A DNA stretch of 64,000 bases. It comes from SIAQ01 sp964484265. GTDB lineage: Bacteria > Planctomycetota > Planctomycetia > Gemmatales > Gemmataceae. Location of the stretch: positions 5,647-69,646 of the forward strand of contig CAZAFH010000023.1 of the NCBI GenBank assembly GCA_964484265.1. Direction: 5' to 3'. Each line of letters opens with the position of its first letter. Position 1 is the stretch's first letter. The notes below the pieces were generated by a model. It searched no databases. It saw only the letters and a program-made list of their open reading frames with translations, and had not been told where the DNA came from. Position numbers and translations under genes: made by a program. This document shows positions 45,018-54,280 of this stretch, piece after piece.

Positions 45018-47609
45018 ATGAGTGTCCCAATGGTTCAAGGCTATTACACGCTCCAAGAGGCAGCGCAGGTTCTCATGATGCCTGCCGATGAATTGAAGCA
45101 GATGGCCCAGAAAGGCCAAATTCGCTCTTTCCAGGACCGCGGTACACTGCGCTTTCGCATTCAGGATGTCCAGGAACTCGCACGCATTCGCGGCAGCGCA
45201 AGCGACCCCGACCTCGCTCTAGGCGATATGTCGCTCGAACCGCCGAAATCGTCGGCTACCCCGCCGTCCGGCTCCAAAAAATCCGTCGCCGCTCCGAAAA
45301 CGCCCGGTAAGAAAGACGCGCCCGACGTCTTCGAATTCGATTTTGACGCAGGAAACGACGATGCCGACTTCGGCATCGACCTGCTTGGCCCGGCCAGCGG
45401 CAAGAAAAGCAAGCTCGCGGGAGGCAAGAGCGGCAAGAAGTCCACGCCTCCTGCTGGTAGCGATAGCGACGTCCGCCTCGTTTCCGACGGCAGCGACGTG
45501 ACTTTCAGCGTGCAACCGGAGAAAGAAGGCCGCCCCGCCGACAGCAACGTTAAAATCGCATCCGATCCCAAGCCGCGAACGGGGGTTCATTCGCCTTCGT
45601 CAAAAGCCGGCCGGGCGTCTCAGCTCGCAGTCGGGGCGACACCGCCGGGGAAGTCCAAACTCGGATCCAAACTGCATCAGCCCAGTCCGAACCAACCCCA
45701 ACCGCAGGACAGCGGCATTCGCCTGATTCCCCTCGACAGCGACAGCGACGTAAAGCTATTGGGCGCGTCGGACGAAGTCGCGCTCGGCATGGGTCCAGGT
45801 CCGGGCGGAAACGATAGCAATGTCCGTCTCGACAAGGTCAAGCTTCCCGCCGACTCCGGCGAAGGCAGCATGATGCTCACCGAGGAGATCAACCTCGACG
45901 AAGAAATCCTCAAGCAGATGGAGAAGGAAAAGAACCAGTCTCCCACGAAGTTCAAACCGAAGTCCGAGCTGAAGCTCCCGACGTCGTCTCCCTTTGAACT
46001 TTCAGATTCCGACCTTGAGTTGCCAGCCGGATTGAAAAAAGGCGCCGGGCCCAAGACTCCGGTCTCCAAAAAGAACACCAGCGATAGCAGCGACTTCGAA
46101 ATCGACTCGCTTCAAACCCAGGATGGCAGCAGCGATTTCGATCTTCAGCCGCAACCGCCCCTCGACGACAGCAGCGACTTCAGTATCGAAGTCGGCGGCA
46201 ACGACGGCGACGGCACGGCGCTGGTCGAGGAAGACGGCGGCGATCTCAGCCTCGAGATCGGCGACGAAAATGAGCAAGTCCTCGACCAGGAAAACTTTGA
46301 ACTCACCAGCTCTACCAGCGGAATTGCGCTCGACAGCCCGCACGACGAGGGACTCTCCCTCGAACAATCCGAGCAAACCGAATACGATGCCGAGGCCAAT
46401 GTTGACTTTGACTTGAGCCTGGAAGTTGACGCGACGCCCAGGCCCGTGCTCAACGAATCTGCCGATGATTCCGATAGCAACTTCGAGATCAGTGCTCAGC
46501 CCACGCCGAGGCCGGAACGCTCGGTCGCCGCCGATGACTCCGACAGCGAATTCGAAATCGACGCCCATGCGACGCCGAAACCGGAACCGTCGTACTCCGC
46601 CGACGATTCCGAAAGCAGCTTCGAGCTCAACGTCTCCGATGATTCCGACAGCGGCTTCGAGATTCACTCCCAGGCGACGCCAAGGCCAGGCGAATCCAGC
46701 CCGCTCGACGGCGATAGCGATTTCGACCTCAGCCTCGAGGCCGACGAAGACGCCGCTCCAGTCCAGACGAAGAGCAAACGGCAACGCGCGCCGGAACCTG
46801 CCGCGGAGGAAAGCGACGACTTCGAGCTCAACCTCGAGGGGTCAGGCGAAGGCAGTCTCTCCAGCTCGGCTACCGACGCGGGAGATAGCGATTTTGAACT
46901 CAATCTCGAAGGGTCTGGCGAAGGCGGGTTGAGCACGCAGGGCGGCGATTCCGACAGCGAATTTGAGCTCACGCTCGACGATAGCGGAAACCTCCCCACC
47001 GACGACGAACCGGCGCCGCAAGTCAAATCGAAGAAGAAAAAGCAAGCGCCAGCCGCTGACGAAGGCGACCCGGACGAGATCTTCGAAACCGATTTCGACG
47101 TTCCCGCGCTCGAGGACGGCGACGACCCGACCGTTGCCGATTCGGAGCTAGAAAGCTCCGATTTCGACATCGCGCTCGATGACTCCGAACTCGCCCAGGA
47201 AGAAGAGAGCGGCAGTCAGGTCGTGGCGCTGGATGAAGAAGACGTCGACGCGGATACGGAAATCGATCCCGATGCTGCGGTCGTTGATGATGTAGAAGTA
47301 GACGAAGAGAGCAGCGATTTCGCGGATCTCGATGCCGATGGGGCTTCCGACGATGTGGACGTCGATGTCGATGCCGACGAGGAGGCCGCGACCGAAAAGG
47401 AAGTTGTCGTCAAGGCTCAGCTCGTGCCGGCCGCGCCGTGGGGCGCGATGCCCGTAATCTTCATGGTTCCCTGCGTGATCATCATGTTCCTGGTCGGCTT
47501 GCTGGCGTTTGAGATGGTGCAATCGACGGTCGGCCTGAAGCCGCCGGGACCGTTGACTGTCGCCGTGGCCGACATGTTCGGCAGCCCGATCGACGTGAAA
47601 ACGCGATGA
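45018..47609 (+). CDS. HTH protein with long acidic Asp-Ser repeats and C-terminal membrane helix
   Basis: The protein has 863 residues from ATG 45018. The ATG at 45030 (MVQGYYTL) is also possible and is better spaced from AAAAGGG. Residues ~9-58 form an excisionase/MerR-like helix-turn-helix (YTLQEAAQVLMMPADELKQM, RFRIQDVQELARI). The next ~740 residues are low-complexity and strongly acidic. They carry short repeats such as DSDVRLV, SSDFDLQ, DSDSEFEI and DFELNLEGSGEG, and two near-identical NLEGSGEG blocks. One transmembrane helix lies at ~811-833, and ~30 residues follow. The design puts a DNA-binding-like domain on the cytoplasmic side of the membrane. Similar proteins recur in planctomycetes without known function. 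Confidence 0.78.
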   Translation: MSVPMVQGYYTLQEAAQVLMMPADELKQMAQKGQIRSFQDRGTLRFRIQDVQELARIRGSASDPDLALGDMSLEPPKSSATPPSGSKKSVAAPKTPGKKDAPDVFEFDFDAGNDDADFGIDLLGPASGKKSKLAGGKSGKKSTPPAGSDSDVRLVSDGSDVTFSVQPEKEGRPADSNVKIASDPKPRTGVHSPSSKAGRASQLAVGATPPGKSKLGSKLHQPSPNQPQPQDSGIRLIPLDSDSDVKLLGASDEVALGMGPGPGGNDSNVRLDKVKLPADSGEGSMMLTEEINLDEEILKQMEKEKNQSPTKFKPKSELKLPTSSPFELSDSDLELPAGLKKGAGPKTPVSKKNTSDSSDFEIDSLQTQDGSSDFDLQPQPPLDDSSDFSIEVGGNDGDGTALVEEDGGDLSLEIGDENEQVLDQENFELTSSTSGIALDSPHDEGLSLEQSEQTEYDAEANVDFDLSLEVDATPRPVLNESADDSDSNFEISAQPTPRPERSVAADDSDSEFEIDAHATPKPEPSYSADDSESSFELNVSDDSDSGFEIHSQATPRPGESSPLDGDSDFDLSLEADEDAAPVQTKSKRQRAPEPAAEESDDFELNLEGSGEGSLSSSATDAGDSDFELNLEGSGEGGLSTQGGDSDSEFELTLDDSGNLPTDDEPAPQVKSKKKKQAPAADEGDPDEIFETDFDVPALEDGDDPTVADSELESSDFDIALDDSELAQEEESGSQVVALDEEDVDADTEIDPDAAVVDDVEVDEESSDFADLDADGASDDVDVDVDADEEAATEKEVVVKAQLVPAAPWGAMPVIFMVPCVIIMFLVGLLAFEMVQSTVGLKPPGPLTVAVADMFGSPIDVKTR

Positions 47610-47630
47610 TCCATGCAAATCAATAAACCC

Positions 47631-47660
47631 CCCCGCGATTTTCAGCGGGGTGTTTTTTTT
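47631..47660 (+). terminator. Intrinsic terminator of the acidic-repeat gene
   Basis: The stem CCCCGC (47631-47636) / GCGGGG (47645-47650), with an 8-base loop, is followed by TG and eight T residues. It begins 22 bases after the stop. Confidence 0.88.
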
Positions 47661-47675
47661 GCTACCGACATTCTT

Positions 47676-48983
47676 CTACTGCAAGCAGTCCCGTGGGTCG
47701 GCGATCGTGCCCGTCAGCGCGCTGGCAGCAACCGTCAGCGGGCTGGCCAGGAACACTTTCGCCTCCTTGTGGCCCATGCGGCCTGGGAAGTTACGGTTCG
47801 TCGTGCTAATGCAGCTGATGGGCGTGTTCAGCCGGCCAAACGTATCGCTCGGACCGCCCAAACATGCTGCACATGAAGGCTCGCCGATCTTGGCGCCGGC
47901 GTTGAGGAAGATCTGCTCCAGCGACGTTCCCGCGATCGATTCGGTCTTCAGCCCGGCAGCGATCTCGCTTGTGGCAGGCACGACGAAAGTATCGATCTTC
48001 ACGCTTCGGCCATTCAGGATTCCCGCCGCCGCCCGGAAGTCGGTGAGCTTCCCGCCGGTGCAGGAACCGATGTAAGCGCGGTCAAGCCGGGTGCCTTTCA
48101 CCTCGGAGACGGGCGCCTTGTTGTCGGGGCTGTGCGGCTTGGCGATGACCGGTTCGAGTTTGCGCACGTCGTACACTTTTTCATGGCAGAACTTGGCGCC
48201 GGGTTCGGTCTTGACGACCTCGAACGGCTTTTTGTGCTTATTACGAGAATTCACGTAGTCGAGCGTGAGCTTGTCCGGCGCGATGACGCCGTTCTTGCCG
48301 CCGGCCTCGATGACCATGTTGCACAGTGTCATGCGTTCTTCGATGTTGAGAGCGAAAACGCCATCGCCGTCGAACTCCATCGCCTTGTAGGTCGCGCCGT
48401 CGCAACCGATATCGCCGATGACCGCGAGAATCAGGTCCTTCGCCATCAGGTAGGGCGGCAAATCGCCGTGAAAGACGAACCGCATGGTCGGCGGGACTTT
48501 GACCCAGAGCTTGCCCGTGCCCAATACGAAGCCCGCGTCGGTATTGCCAATGCCCGTGGCGAATTCGCCGAACGCGCCAGCCGTGCAAGTATGGCTGTCG
48601 GTGCCGAACAGCACTTCGCCGGGCCGGGTGTGGCCTTCCTCGGGCAGAGCAATATGGCAGACGCCCTTGTAATCCTTCGTGCCGACGTCGTAGTAGTAAG
48701 GCAGATTCTGTTCCTTGACGAACTGGCGCAAGACATCCACATTGCGGTTGGCGAGTTTGTCGGTCGTGAAGATGTAGTGATCGGGGATGATGACGACCTT
48801 CTCGCGATCCCAGACCTTTGCGTCTTTGCCGAAGTGCTGCTTGAATACGCCAATCGTGCCTGGCCCGCAGACGTCGTGCGTCATGAGGATGTCGGTATCC
48901 ACCCAGATATTGTCACCCGGAACCACGGCGGCCTTGTTGGCGTGGCGGGCGAGGATCTTTTCGGTCATTGTCATCGCGGACAT
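47676..48983 (-). CDS. leuC: 3-isopropylmalate dehydratase large subunit (aconitase superfamily)
   Basis: The 435-residue protein belongs to the short LeuC/homoaconitase-type large subunits that dehydrate and rehydrate 2-isopropylmalate or a homologue. The [4Fe-4S] ligands are Cys308 in GSCTGGKLTDF and Cys371 and Cys374 in CAACLGGP. Substrate motifs include PDHYIFTTD, FGTDSHTCTAGAFG and STTNRNFPGRMGH. Length fits the LeuC2 class that works with a separate small subunit, leuD, which is not in the window. AAAGGAAA precedes the ATG. Homoaconitase or dimethylmalate dehydratase cannot be excluded from sequence alone. Confidence 0.87.
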   Translation of the reverse strand: MSAMTMTEKILARHANKAAVVPGDNIWVDTDILMTHDVCGPGTIGVFKQHFGKDAKVWDREKVVIIPDHYIFTTDKLANRNVDVLRQFVKEQNLPYYYDVGTKDYKGVCHIALPEEGHTRPGEVLFGTDSHTCTAGAFGEFATGIGNTDAGFVLGTGKLWVKVPPTMRFVFHGDLPPYLMAKDLILAVIGDIGCDGATYKAMEFDGDGVFALNIEERMTLCNMVIEAGGKNGVIAPDKLTLDYVNSRNKHKKPFEVVKTEPGAKFCHEKVYDVRKLEPVIAKPHSPDNKAPVSEVKGTRLDRAYIGSCTGGKLTDFRAAAGILNGRSVKIDTFVVPATSEIAAGLKTESIAGTSLEQIFLNAGAKIGEPSCAACLGGPSDTFGRLNTPISCISTTNRNFPGRMGHKEAKVFLASPLTVAASALTGTIADPRDCLQ

Positions 48984-49179
48984 GGCAATTGTTTCCTTTG
49001 ACGCAGTGTTCTACCCGTGCAGTTTAGTATATCGGAGATCCGGTACGGTTGCAGTGCGGATTACGATACTGAAGGATTGAATCGACACCGATCCGACTCC
49101 AGGTTCACCTTTTCCGTCCGCGCGAAATACAATTGGATGGTACTTCCCTGTGCACTGCCGATTGCTTTGGGGATTCTCC

Positions 49180-49740
49180 ATGGCCCGCGCGAAAAAGAAC
49201 GACGAAGTCGTGCTCGATGACATCTTCTTCTGGTGGGACGAACTCGACCGCCAGGATCTGCCCGCGTGTTGCATGTATTGTGGCTCCAAGGAAATCGAAT
49301 GGCGCGAGCAGCGGTTCGAAACGAGCCGATACGAGGACATGAAGAATTACCGCGTGACACGCAAATCGACGATTCCGCTGTGCGGCGAACATTCAGCCTG
49401 GCCGATCCGAGTCCGGGCAGACGATTTCGACAAAGTCGGCGTATGGATGCGGCATGTTGGTGAAGAATTTCGCGAGGCATTGAAACGCTATCGTAAAAAG
49501 GAACTGAAGGAGTGGGAAGCAGAGAACGAAGGCGCCGATCCGGATGAATTCGACGACAACCAACTGCCGCCCATGCTGCGTACGGAACCGGAAAAACCAA
49601 AGAAGCCGTCGAAATGGTGGCTTCTTCCCGCTGCCATCTTCGTTGGCGCGATTATGCTTTTCGGCCTATTCATGTTCTGCATCGTGTTTCTCCTTTTCGG
49701 AGGCGTCTTCGGCGGACTATTCCTTGGATTGAAGAAATAA
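49180..49740 (+). CDS. Small protein with CxxC motif and C-terminal membrane helices
   Basis: ATG 49180 is preferred over a GTG 10 codons earlier. The 186-residue product begins MARAKKNDEVVLDDIFFWWDEL. A Cys-rich segment LPACCMYCGSKEIEW looks like a zinc ribbon knuckle with a second Cys in IPLCGEH. A charged helical stretch (~95-140) follows. Then comes a long hydrophobic region (~145-183, WWLLPAAIFVGAIMLFGLFM...) with one long or two short membrane helices and a Gly/Phe-rich end. No family was recognised. It is divergent from leuC across ~200 bases that show no clear promoter. Confidence 0.65.
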   Translation: MARAKKNDEVVLDDIFFWWDELDRQDLPACCMYCGSKEIEWREQRFETSRYEDMKNYRVTRKSTIPLCGEHSAWPIRVRADDFDKVGVWMRHVGEEFREALKRYRKKELKEWEAENEGADPDEFDDNQLPPMLRTEPEKPKKPSKWWLLPAAIFVGAIMLFGLFMFCIVFLLFGGVFGGLFLGLKK

Positions 49741-49772
49741 ATCGGCAAACATCGTTGGTCCTGCCGGATGAA

Positions 49773-50483
49773 TCATGGCGCCGTCCATTCATTCTGCTTC
49801 CAGCCGCCCTTGAATTGCATTTCATTTGCGGAATATCGGCCAGCCGACTGCAGCAGAGGAAGCGCGGCGTCGAGCTCCGTGCGCTGGAAACTGGAGCGTT
49901 CGAGGATCTCCCGCGCGACCTGATGCGGATTGGGCGGTGGGAGTTTTTTGGCTGCCACTTTTGGAAATTGCAGTTCATACCGGCCTAACTCAATTTGCCG
50001 CAGCGGGTCTGCCTCGCGGGAATCCGTCACGTTTCCGATCGGCAGACTGATGGGGGGCAGCCGTTCGGGTTGCCGAATCTGATCGGCGACGGCAGTTTCG
50101 CGTTCCGCGACCATTCGACCAAGCTGATACGCGAGCACGGCTGCGAGATTTCCGTCGCTCGGGCATTGCCGAACCATCGCGTCGGTAATGAACATTTGCT
50201 GCAATGTTGTATGGAATACTTCCGGATCGTTGGATGCGATCGCGGTCACGTTTGGACTCAGCCCCAGCTGCGGGTTTGCGTTGATCAGTTTGGCCCTCAT
50301 TAATTCCACGCGATAGGACACATCCCGCGACGCCGGCGCGTAACTGGCCCGGCGAGGCATCGGCTTCTTGGCCTCGGCGAACGGCATGTCGGCAACTTGT
50401 AACGTGGGCGGATCGCTCGGCAGCGTCTCCAGCGGTATGCAACCGACGCACGCCATCAGCATCATCGCCATCACTCGCCGCAT
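49773..50483 (-). CDS. Predicted lipoprotein, unknown function
   Basis: ATG 50483 gives a lipoprotein leader: MRRVMAMMLMACVGCIPLE, with Cys15 as the probable lipid site. The longer frame lacks one. The mature part is 222 residues, with SYRVELMRAKLINANPQLGL and a DGNLAAVLAYQLGRMVAERE segment. The second resembles the helix before or after an HExxH site in M48-type peptidases but has no HExxH. The rest is Pro-rich with ERSSFQRTELDAALPLL near the end. It may be a degenerate peptidase-like lipoprotein. It is convergent with the gene at 49180. Confidence 0.65.
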   Translation of the reverse strand: MRRVMAMMLMACVGCIPLETLPSDPPTLQVADMPFAEAKKPMPRRASYAPASRDVSYRVELMRAKLINANPQLGLSPNVTAIASNDPEVFHTTLQQMFITDAMVRQCPSDGNLAAVLAYQLGRMVAERETAVADQIRQPERLPPISLPIGNVTDSREADPLRQIELGRYELQFPKVAAKKLPPPNPHQVAREILERSSFQRTELDAALPLLQSAGRYSANEMQFKGGWKQNEWTAP

Positions 50484-50639
50484 GTTCGCCTCCTTGGGAT
50501 GACTGCGTCCCGATTCGCCATGAGCGGAACGCACGAAAATACCAAATCACCACACTCTGTCCAGACGAAACGCCCGCGCCAAATTGGGCGGCATGTATAA
50601 GCTAGATGCATTAACCAAACCCAAGCGCGGAGTAGATCG

Positions 50640-52106
50640 ATGAAGAAAAATCAGACCTGGCTCGAAGAGAACGACGACGCCCTGATCGCCGATCTTGGCA
50701 AGCTCGTCGCCATTCCCAGCATCAGCACGGATGGCGAGCATCAATCACAGATCACGCAATGTGCCGAGCTTACCTGCGAACTCATGCGCAGCGCCGGCCT
50801 GAACAATGTGCAAGTTCTCAAAACAGGCAACTCGAATCCCTACAGCTACGGCGAATGGCTCGGCGCTCCAGGCAAGCCGACCGTATTTCTCTACGCCCAT
50901 CACGACGTGCAGCCAATCAACTACGTGCAGGACTGGCTGTCCGACCCGTGGACGCTGACCCCGCGAGACGGCAGGCTTTACGGCCGAGGCGCTGCCGACG
51001 ACAAAGGCGCCATCGTCACCCAGCTTGGCGCGATCGCGTCATTTCTCAAGACTACGGGCAGCTTGCCGGTGAACGTCAAGATGCTCGTCGAGGGCGAGGA
51101 AGAAGTCGGATCGAGCAATCTCCAGGGGTTCTTTGCCGAGAATAAAGATCGCCTGATGTCCGACGTCATCGTGGTGTGCGATACTGGCAATGTCGAGGTC
51201 GGGTTGCCGTGCATCACCTACTCGCTGCGCGGAATCGTCGGCCTACATGTCGAAGTGCAAAGCGCAAGCAAACCGGTGCACAGCGGCACCTCGGGCGGTT
51301 GGCTGGCGGATGCCGTCATCGCGCTCAACGTCATCCTTTCGCGGCTCTATTGGAACCACAAGAAGATTCCGGTTCCCGGCCTATACGACAAAGTCCGTAA
51401 ACTCACGGGCAACGAAAAACGCGCCTTCCGCAAGCTGCCCGGCAACGACGCCACCTGGCGCAGCGACCTCGGCGTGCTCGAAGGCGTGGAGTTCGCACTC
51501 GAGACCAACACCCATCCGCACGAAGCAACCTGGCGCAAACCGTCGATCACCGTCATCGCGCAGGAAGCCAGTTCGATCAAGAGCGCGTCGAATCAGGTGC
51601 TGCCGACGGCTCAAGCAATCATCAGCTGCCGAATCGTGCCCGATCAGGAACCGGAAGAGGTTTACGAGCAGATCAAGGCATTGCTCGTCAAGGATCCGCC
51701 GTGGGGCGTGAAGGTGAACGTGAAACCCGCAGGCATGGTGAAATGGTGGATGACCGACCCCGAAGGCCCGGCATTCAACGCCGCGATCAAGGCGCTGAAG
51801 AAAGGCTTCGGCGTCAAGCCCGTCCCGATCGGTTGCGGCGGTTCCATCGGCTTCGTCGGCCCGCTCGCGGAACTCTTCGGCGGCGCTCCCGCGTTGCTCC
51901 TGGGCATTGAAGACCCACTATCGAACGCGCACGCACCCAACGAAAGCCTGCACTCCGGCGACTTCCGCAAACTGACGGTCTCGCTCGCGCATCTCTTCAA
52001 CGAACTGGGCAACTTGCCGGATGGGAAGGTGAAAGCGTCGGAGGTTGTGGCCAGTTCCCCCGAGGCAACGAGTGAAGTGCCGCCCGAAACGATACCGAAT
52101 TCGTGA
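50640..52106 (+). CDS. M20 family metallo-dipeptidase
   Basis: The 488-residue peptidase has the M20 layout. Metal-binding His87 and Asp89 lie in YAHHDVQP. A bridging Asp follows in GRGAADDKG (residues 116-123). The catalytic Glu pair is in EGEEEVGSSN (~151-160), and a later His ligand is in the HSGTSGGW segment. The lid domain lies between ~210 and 390. The C-terminal ligand region is LGIEDPLSNAHAPNESLH. It is cytoplasmic and would split di- or tripeptides or acylated amino acids. The C-terminal ~25 residues (SSPEATSEVPPETIPNS) are an added disordered tail. Confidence 0.92.
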   Translation: MKKNQTWLEENDDALIADLGKLVAIPSISTDGEHQSQITQCAELTCELMRSAGLNNVQVLKTGNSNPYSYGEWLGAPGKPTVFLYAHHDVQPINYVQDWLSDPWTLTPRDGRLYGRGAADDKGAIVTQLGAIASFLKTTGSLPVNVKMLVEGEEEVGSSNLQGFFAENKDRLMSDVIVVCDTGNVEVGLPCITYSLRGIVGLHVEVQSASKPVHSGTSGGWLADAVIALNVILSRLYWNHKKIPVPGLYDKVRKLTGNEKRAFRKLPGNDATWRSDLGVLEGVEFALETNTHPHEATWRKPSITVIAQEASSIKSASNQVLPTAQAIISCRIVPDQEPEEVYEQIKALLVKDPPWGVKVNVKPAGMVKWWMTDPEGPAFNAAIKALKKGFGVKPVPIGCGGSIGFVGPLAELFGGAPALLLGIEDPLSNAHAPNESLHSGDFRKLTVSLAHLFNELGNLPDGKVKASEVVASSPEATSEVPPETIPNS

Positions 52107-52123
52107 GAGCTCCGAACGGATTT

Positions 52124-52213
52124 ACCGTTGCCATCACGCTCCGCGTGATGGATTAATATTTGACAAAGCGAGAAGATTTTGAAATTCATCACGCGGAGCG
52201 TGATGGCTACGGT
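52124..52213. repeat. Inverted repeat, family B copy 2
   Basis: The arms 52124-52150 and 52187-52213 contain CATCACGCTCCGCGTGATG, the word also seen at 7034-7052. It lies between the convergent M20 and YchF-like genes. Confidence 0.8.
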
Positions 52214-52220
52214 ATTACGA

Positions 52221-53258
52221 TCACGTTGACGCGAGGATGTGCATGATATCCCCATCCTGCACGATGTAGGTCTTGCCTTCAAGGCGGTAGACGCCGTGGG
52301 TTTTCGCTTCTTTCATCGAGCGGTGTTTTTGAAAATCGGCGTAGCTGACGACCTCGGCTCGGACGAAGCCGCGTTCGAGGTCGCTGTGGATTTGGCCGGC
52401 GCCTTGCGGGCCCGTCGAGCCTTTCGGAATCGCCCATGATCGGCACTCGTCTTCGCCGACGGTGAAGAACACGATTTGATTCATACCCGCGAAGATCTTG
52501 CGAATGGTATCATCGCGCGACAGATCGGTCATGTTCAGGTCGGCCATGAAGGCCTTGCGATCTTCCTCGCCCAATTCCGCGAGTTCCAACTCCAATTTCG
52601 CCGGCGCACAGAACGCGCCGGGCGCGAGCTTGAGCAGCGCTTCGGGCAGCGGTTTGCCTATGGCGTCGTCGCCGATGTTGACGAACACGAGTTCGGGCTT
52701 TAGCGTGAGCAGCTGGAAGCTGCGGATCATCTTTTCTTCTTCCGCTTTCAAGTTCGCAGCCGATGCACCTTGGCCGCCTTCCAGCACGCCGGCGATGCGC
52801 GTCAGCAGGGCATGTTCGAGTTCGTCTTGCTCCTTGAGCTTCGCGGGCTTCGATTTTTTTAGCTGGTCCTTGACCTTGTCTATGCGATTGGTGATGACCT
52901 CGAGATCGGCGAATAGCAATTCCTCGCGGAATCGGCGCAAGGTGTCGGCGAGATTCTCGCCGGAGAATCCGTTGAGCACGACGAGCAACCCGCCGGCGTC
53001 GCGGAGGATTGCCAGTCGGCGCGGATTGTCGCGACGCTCGGAAGGGTGCAAGCCAGGCGTGTCGAGCAGTTCCATGCGTGTGAAGGTTGTCTTCTTCGGA
53101 TTGAAGAGCGACGCCAGGAAATCAAGCCGTGGATCGGGAACTGCGGGGTTGCCGACTTGGCCTTGCTGCATGCGCGCGGGATCGGGTTTTTCGCCGGTCA
53201 GCCATTCAAACACGGTGCTCTTGCCGGACCCAGAAAAACCCGCGATACCGATCTTCAT
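52221..53258 (-). CDS. YchF/OLA1-like NTPase (divergent)
   Basis: The start at ATG 53258 gives 345 residues; the open frame continues 182 codons upstream only because it runs through the repeat and a shadow of the SDR gene. The P-loop is GFSGSGKST, where YchF proteins usually have GLPNVGKST. LDTPGLHPSE is the G3 motif. A coiled region at ~100-170 matches the YchF arm. NIGDDA replaces NVxED. The C-terminal TGS-like/DUF933 domain ends RAEVVSYADF ... YIVQDGDIMHILAST, as in YchF. YchF binds ATP and ribosomes in stress response. The altered P-loop suggests a paralogue rather than the housekeeping copy. Confidence 0.82.
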   Translation of the reverse strand: MKIGIAGFSGSGKSTVFEWLTGEKPDPARMQQGQVGNPAVPDPRLDFLASLFNPKKTTFTRMELLDTPGLHPSERRDNPRRLAILRDAGGLLVVLNGFSGENLADTLRRFREELLFADLEVITNRIDKVKDQLKKSKPAKLKEQDELEHALLTRIAGVLEGGQGASAANLKAEEEKMIRSFQLLTLKPELVFVNIGDDAIGKPLPEALLKLAPGAFCAPAKLELELAELGEEDRKAFMADLNMTDLSRDDTIRKIFAGMNQIVFFTVGEDECRSWAIPKGSTGPQGAGQIHSDLERGFVRAEVVSYADFQKHRSMKEAKTHGVYRLEGKTYIVQDGDIMHILAST

Positions 53259-53321
53259 GATGGAGATACTCTTTCGATAGATTTCTGAAACGGAAGGCGT
53301 ATTATATGAACGCTTGGATGG

Positions 53322-53410
53322 GTCCGTAGTCCGTAGTCCGTGGTCCTTGGCAAAATCACTCAGATCATTCGGCAATTGGATTTTGCCAAGGACTACGGAC
53401 CACGGACTAC
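53322..53410. repeat. Inverted repeat, family G
   Basis: The arms 53322-53357 and 53379-53410 carry GTAGTCCGTGGTCC words and CCTTGGCAAAATC. They pair over about 25 bases or more. It lies between the SDR gene end and the YchF-like gene start. Confidence 0.75.
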
Positions 53411-53413
53411 TTA

Positions 53414-54160
53414 CTAATACGTCGCCCTTCCCCCCGAGATATCGTAGCATTGGCCCGTCGTGAAGCTCGCCTCGGCACTGGCGAGGAAGTGCACCAGGGC
53501 GGCGACTTCCTCGGGTTTGCCGACTCGGCCCATCGGGATCTTCGAGACCATGTAATCGACCGTCGATTGGGGCATGCCGGCGAGGATCGGCGTGGCGATG
53601 ACGGCAGGCGAGATCGCGTTGACGGTGATGTCGCCCTGGCCGACAAGTTCCTTGGCGAGCGATTTGGTGAAGCAGATGATCGCCGCCTTGCTTGCGGAAT
53701 AGGGTCCGAGGGTCGGGTTGCCTTCTTTGCCCGCGATGGAAGCGATGTTGACGATTCGGCCATACTTGCGGTCGCGCATCGCATTGACGACGGCCTTGCA
53801 GCAAAGCACCGGTCCGAGGACATTGACGTCGAGCACGCTCTCCCAGTCAGCCTTGGAAAGTTCCCACAGTTTGCCCGCCTTGCCCGTGATACCCGCGTTG
53901 TTGACGAGAATATCGATTGGCCCAAGATGCTCGCGAACATCCTCGACGGCGGTATCGACGTCGGCCTCGGAGCAGACATCGCCGGCGACGGCATGTCCGC
54001 CGATCTCGAGTGCGACGCGGTTTGCCGCGGCGGCGTTGCGATCGAAGACGCCGACCTTCGCGCCCGCCTGCGCAAGACGCCGGCAGATCGCCTCGCCGAT
54101 GCCTTGCCCGCCGCCCGTGACGAATGCGGTTTTTCCTGCGAGTTGAAAGAAGCTGTCCAT
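53414..54160 (-). CDS. Short-chain dehydrogenase/reductase (FabG-like)
   Basis: The 248-residue SDR is of the classical type. The cofactor loop is TGGGQGIGEA (residues 15-24), with Asp40 in FDRNAAAA, which can select NAD(H). NNAG is at 87-90. The catalytic set is Ser141, Tyr154 and Lys158 (NIASIAG and YSASKAA). A C-terminal region YDISGGRATY follows. Such enzymes oxidise or reduce hydroxyl/keto groups of sugars, acyl chains or steroids. The substrate is not readable. It stands between two inverted repeats and has no clear operon partner. Confidence 0.9.
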   Translation of the reverse strand: MDSFFQLAGKTAFVTGGGQGIGEAICRRLAQAGAKVGVFDRNAAAANRVALEIGGHAVAGDVCSEADVDTAVEDVREHLGPIDILVNNAGITGKAGKLWELSKADWESVLDVNVLGPVLCCKAVVNAMRDRKYGRIVNIASIAGKEGNPTLGPYSASKAAIICFTKSLAKELVGQGDITVNAISPAVIATPILAGMPQSTVDYMVSKIPMGRVGKPEEVAALVHFLASAEASFTTGQCYDISGGRATY

Positions 54161-54173
54161 TCAATTGTTCCAG

Positions 54174-54254
54174 AAGCCCAGGGGTGAGGTACTCCGAACC
54201 CCTGGGATCGTGAGGCCTAATCCCAGAGGTTCGGAGTGCCTCACCCCTGGGCTT
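54174..54254. repeat. Inverted repeat, family D copy 2
   Basis: The arms 54174-54208 and 54220-54254 (AAGCCCAGGGGTGAGG...) pair over 35 bases with a few mismatches. They match the repeat at 23161-23244. It lies between the divergent SDR and sulfatase-fold genes. Confidence 0.85.
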
Positions 54255-54280
54255 GAATCCTATTTGCTTACAATGATCCT

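Noticed and set aside
45677..47623. Ser/Ala-rich minus-strand frames opposite the acidic-repeat gene
   Set aside because: Antisense of GAC/GAT/AGC-rich codons; the plus-strand gene has a clear HTH, membrane helix and terminator.
53259..53804. N-terminal extension of the YchF-like frame
   Set aside because: It runs through the family G repeat and out of frame through the SDR gene; the P-loop start at 53258 fits the family.
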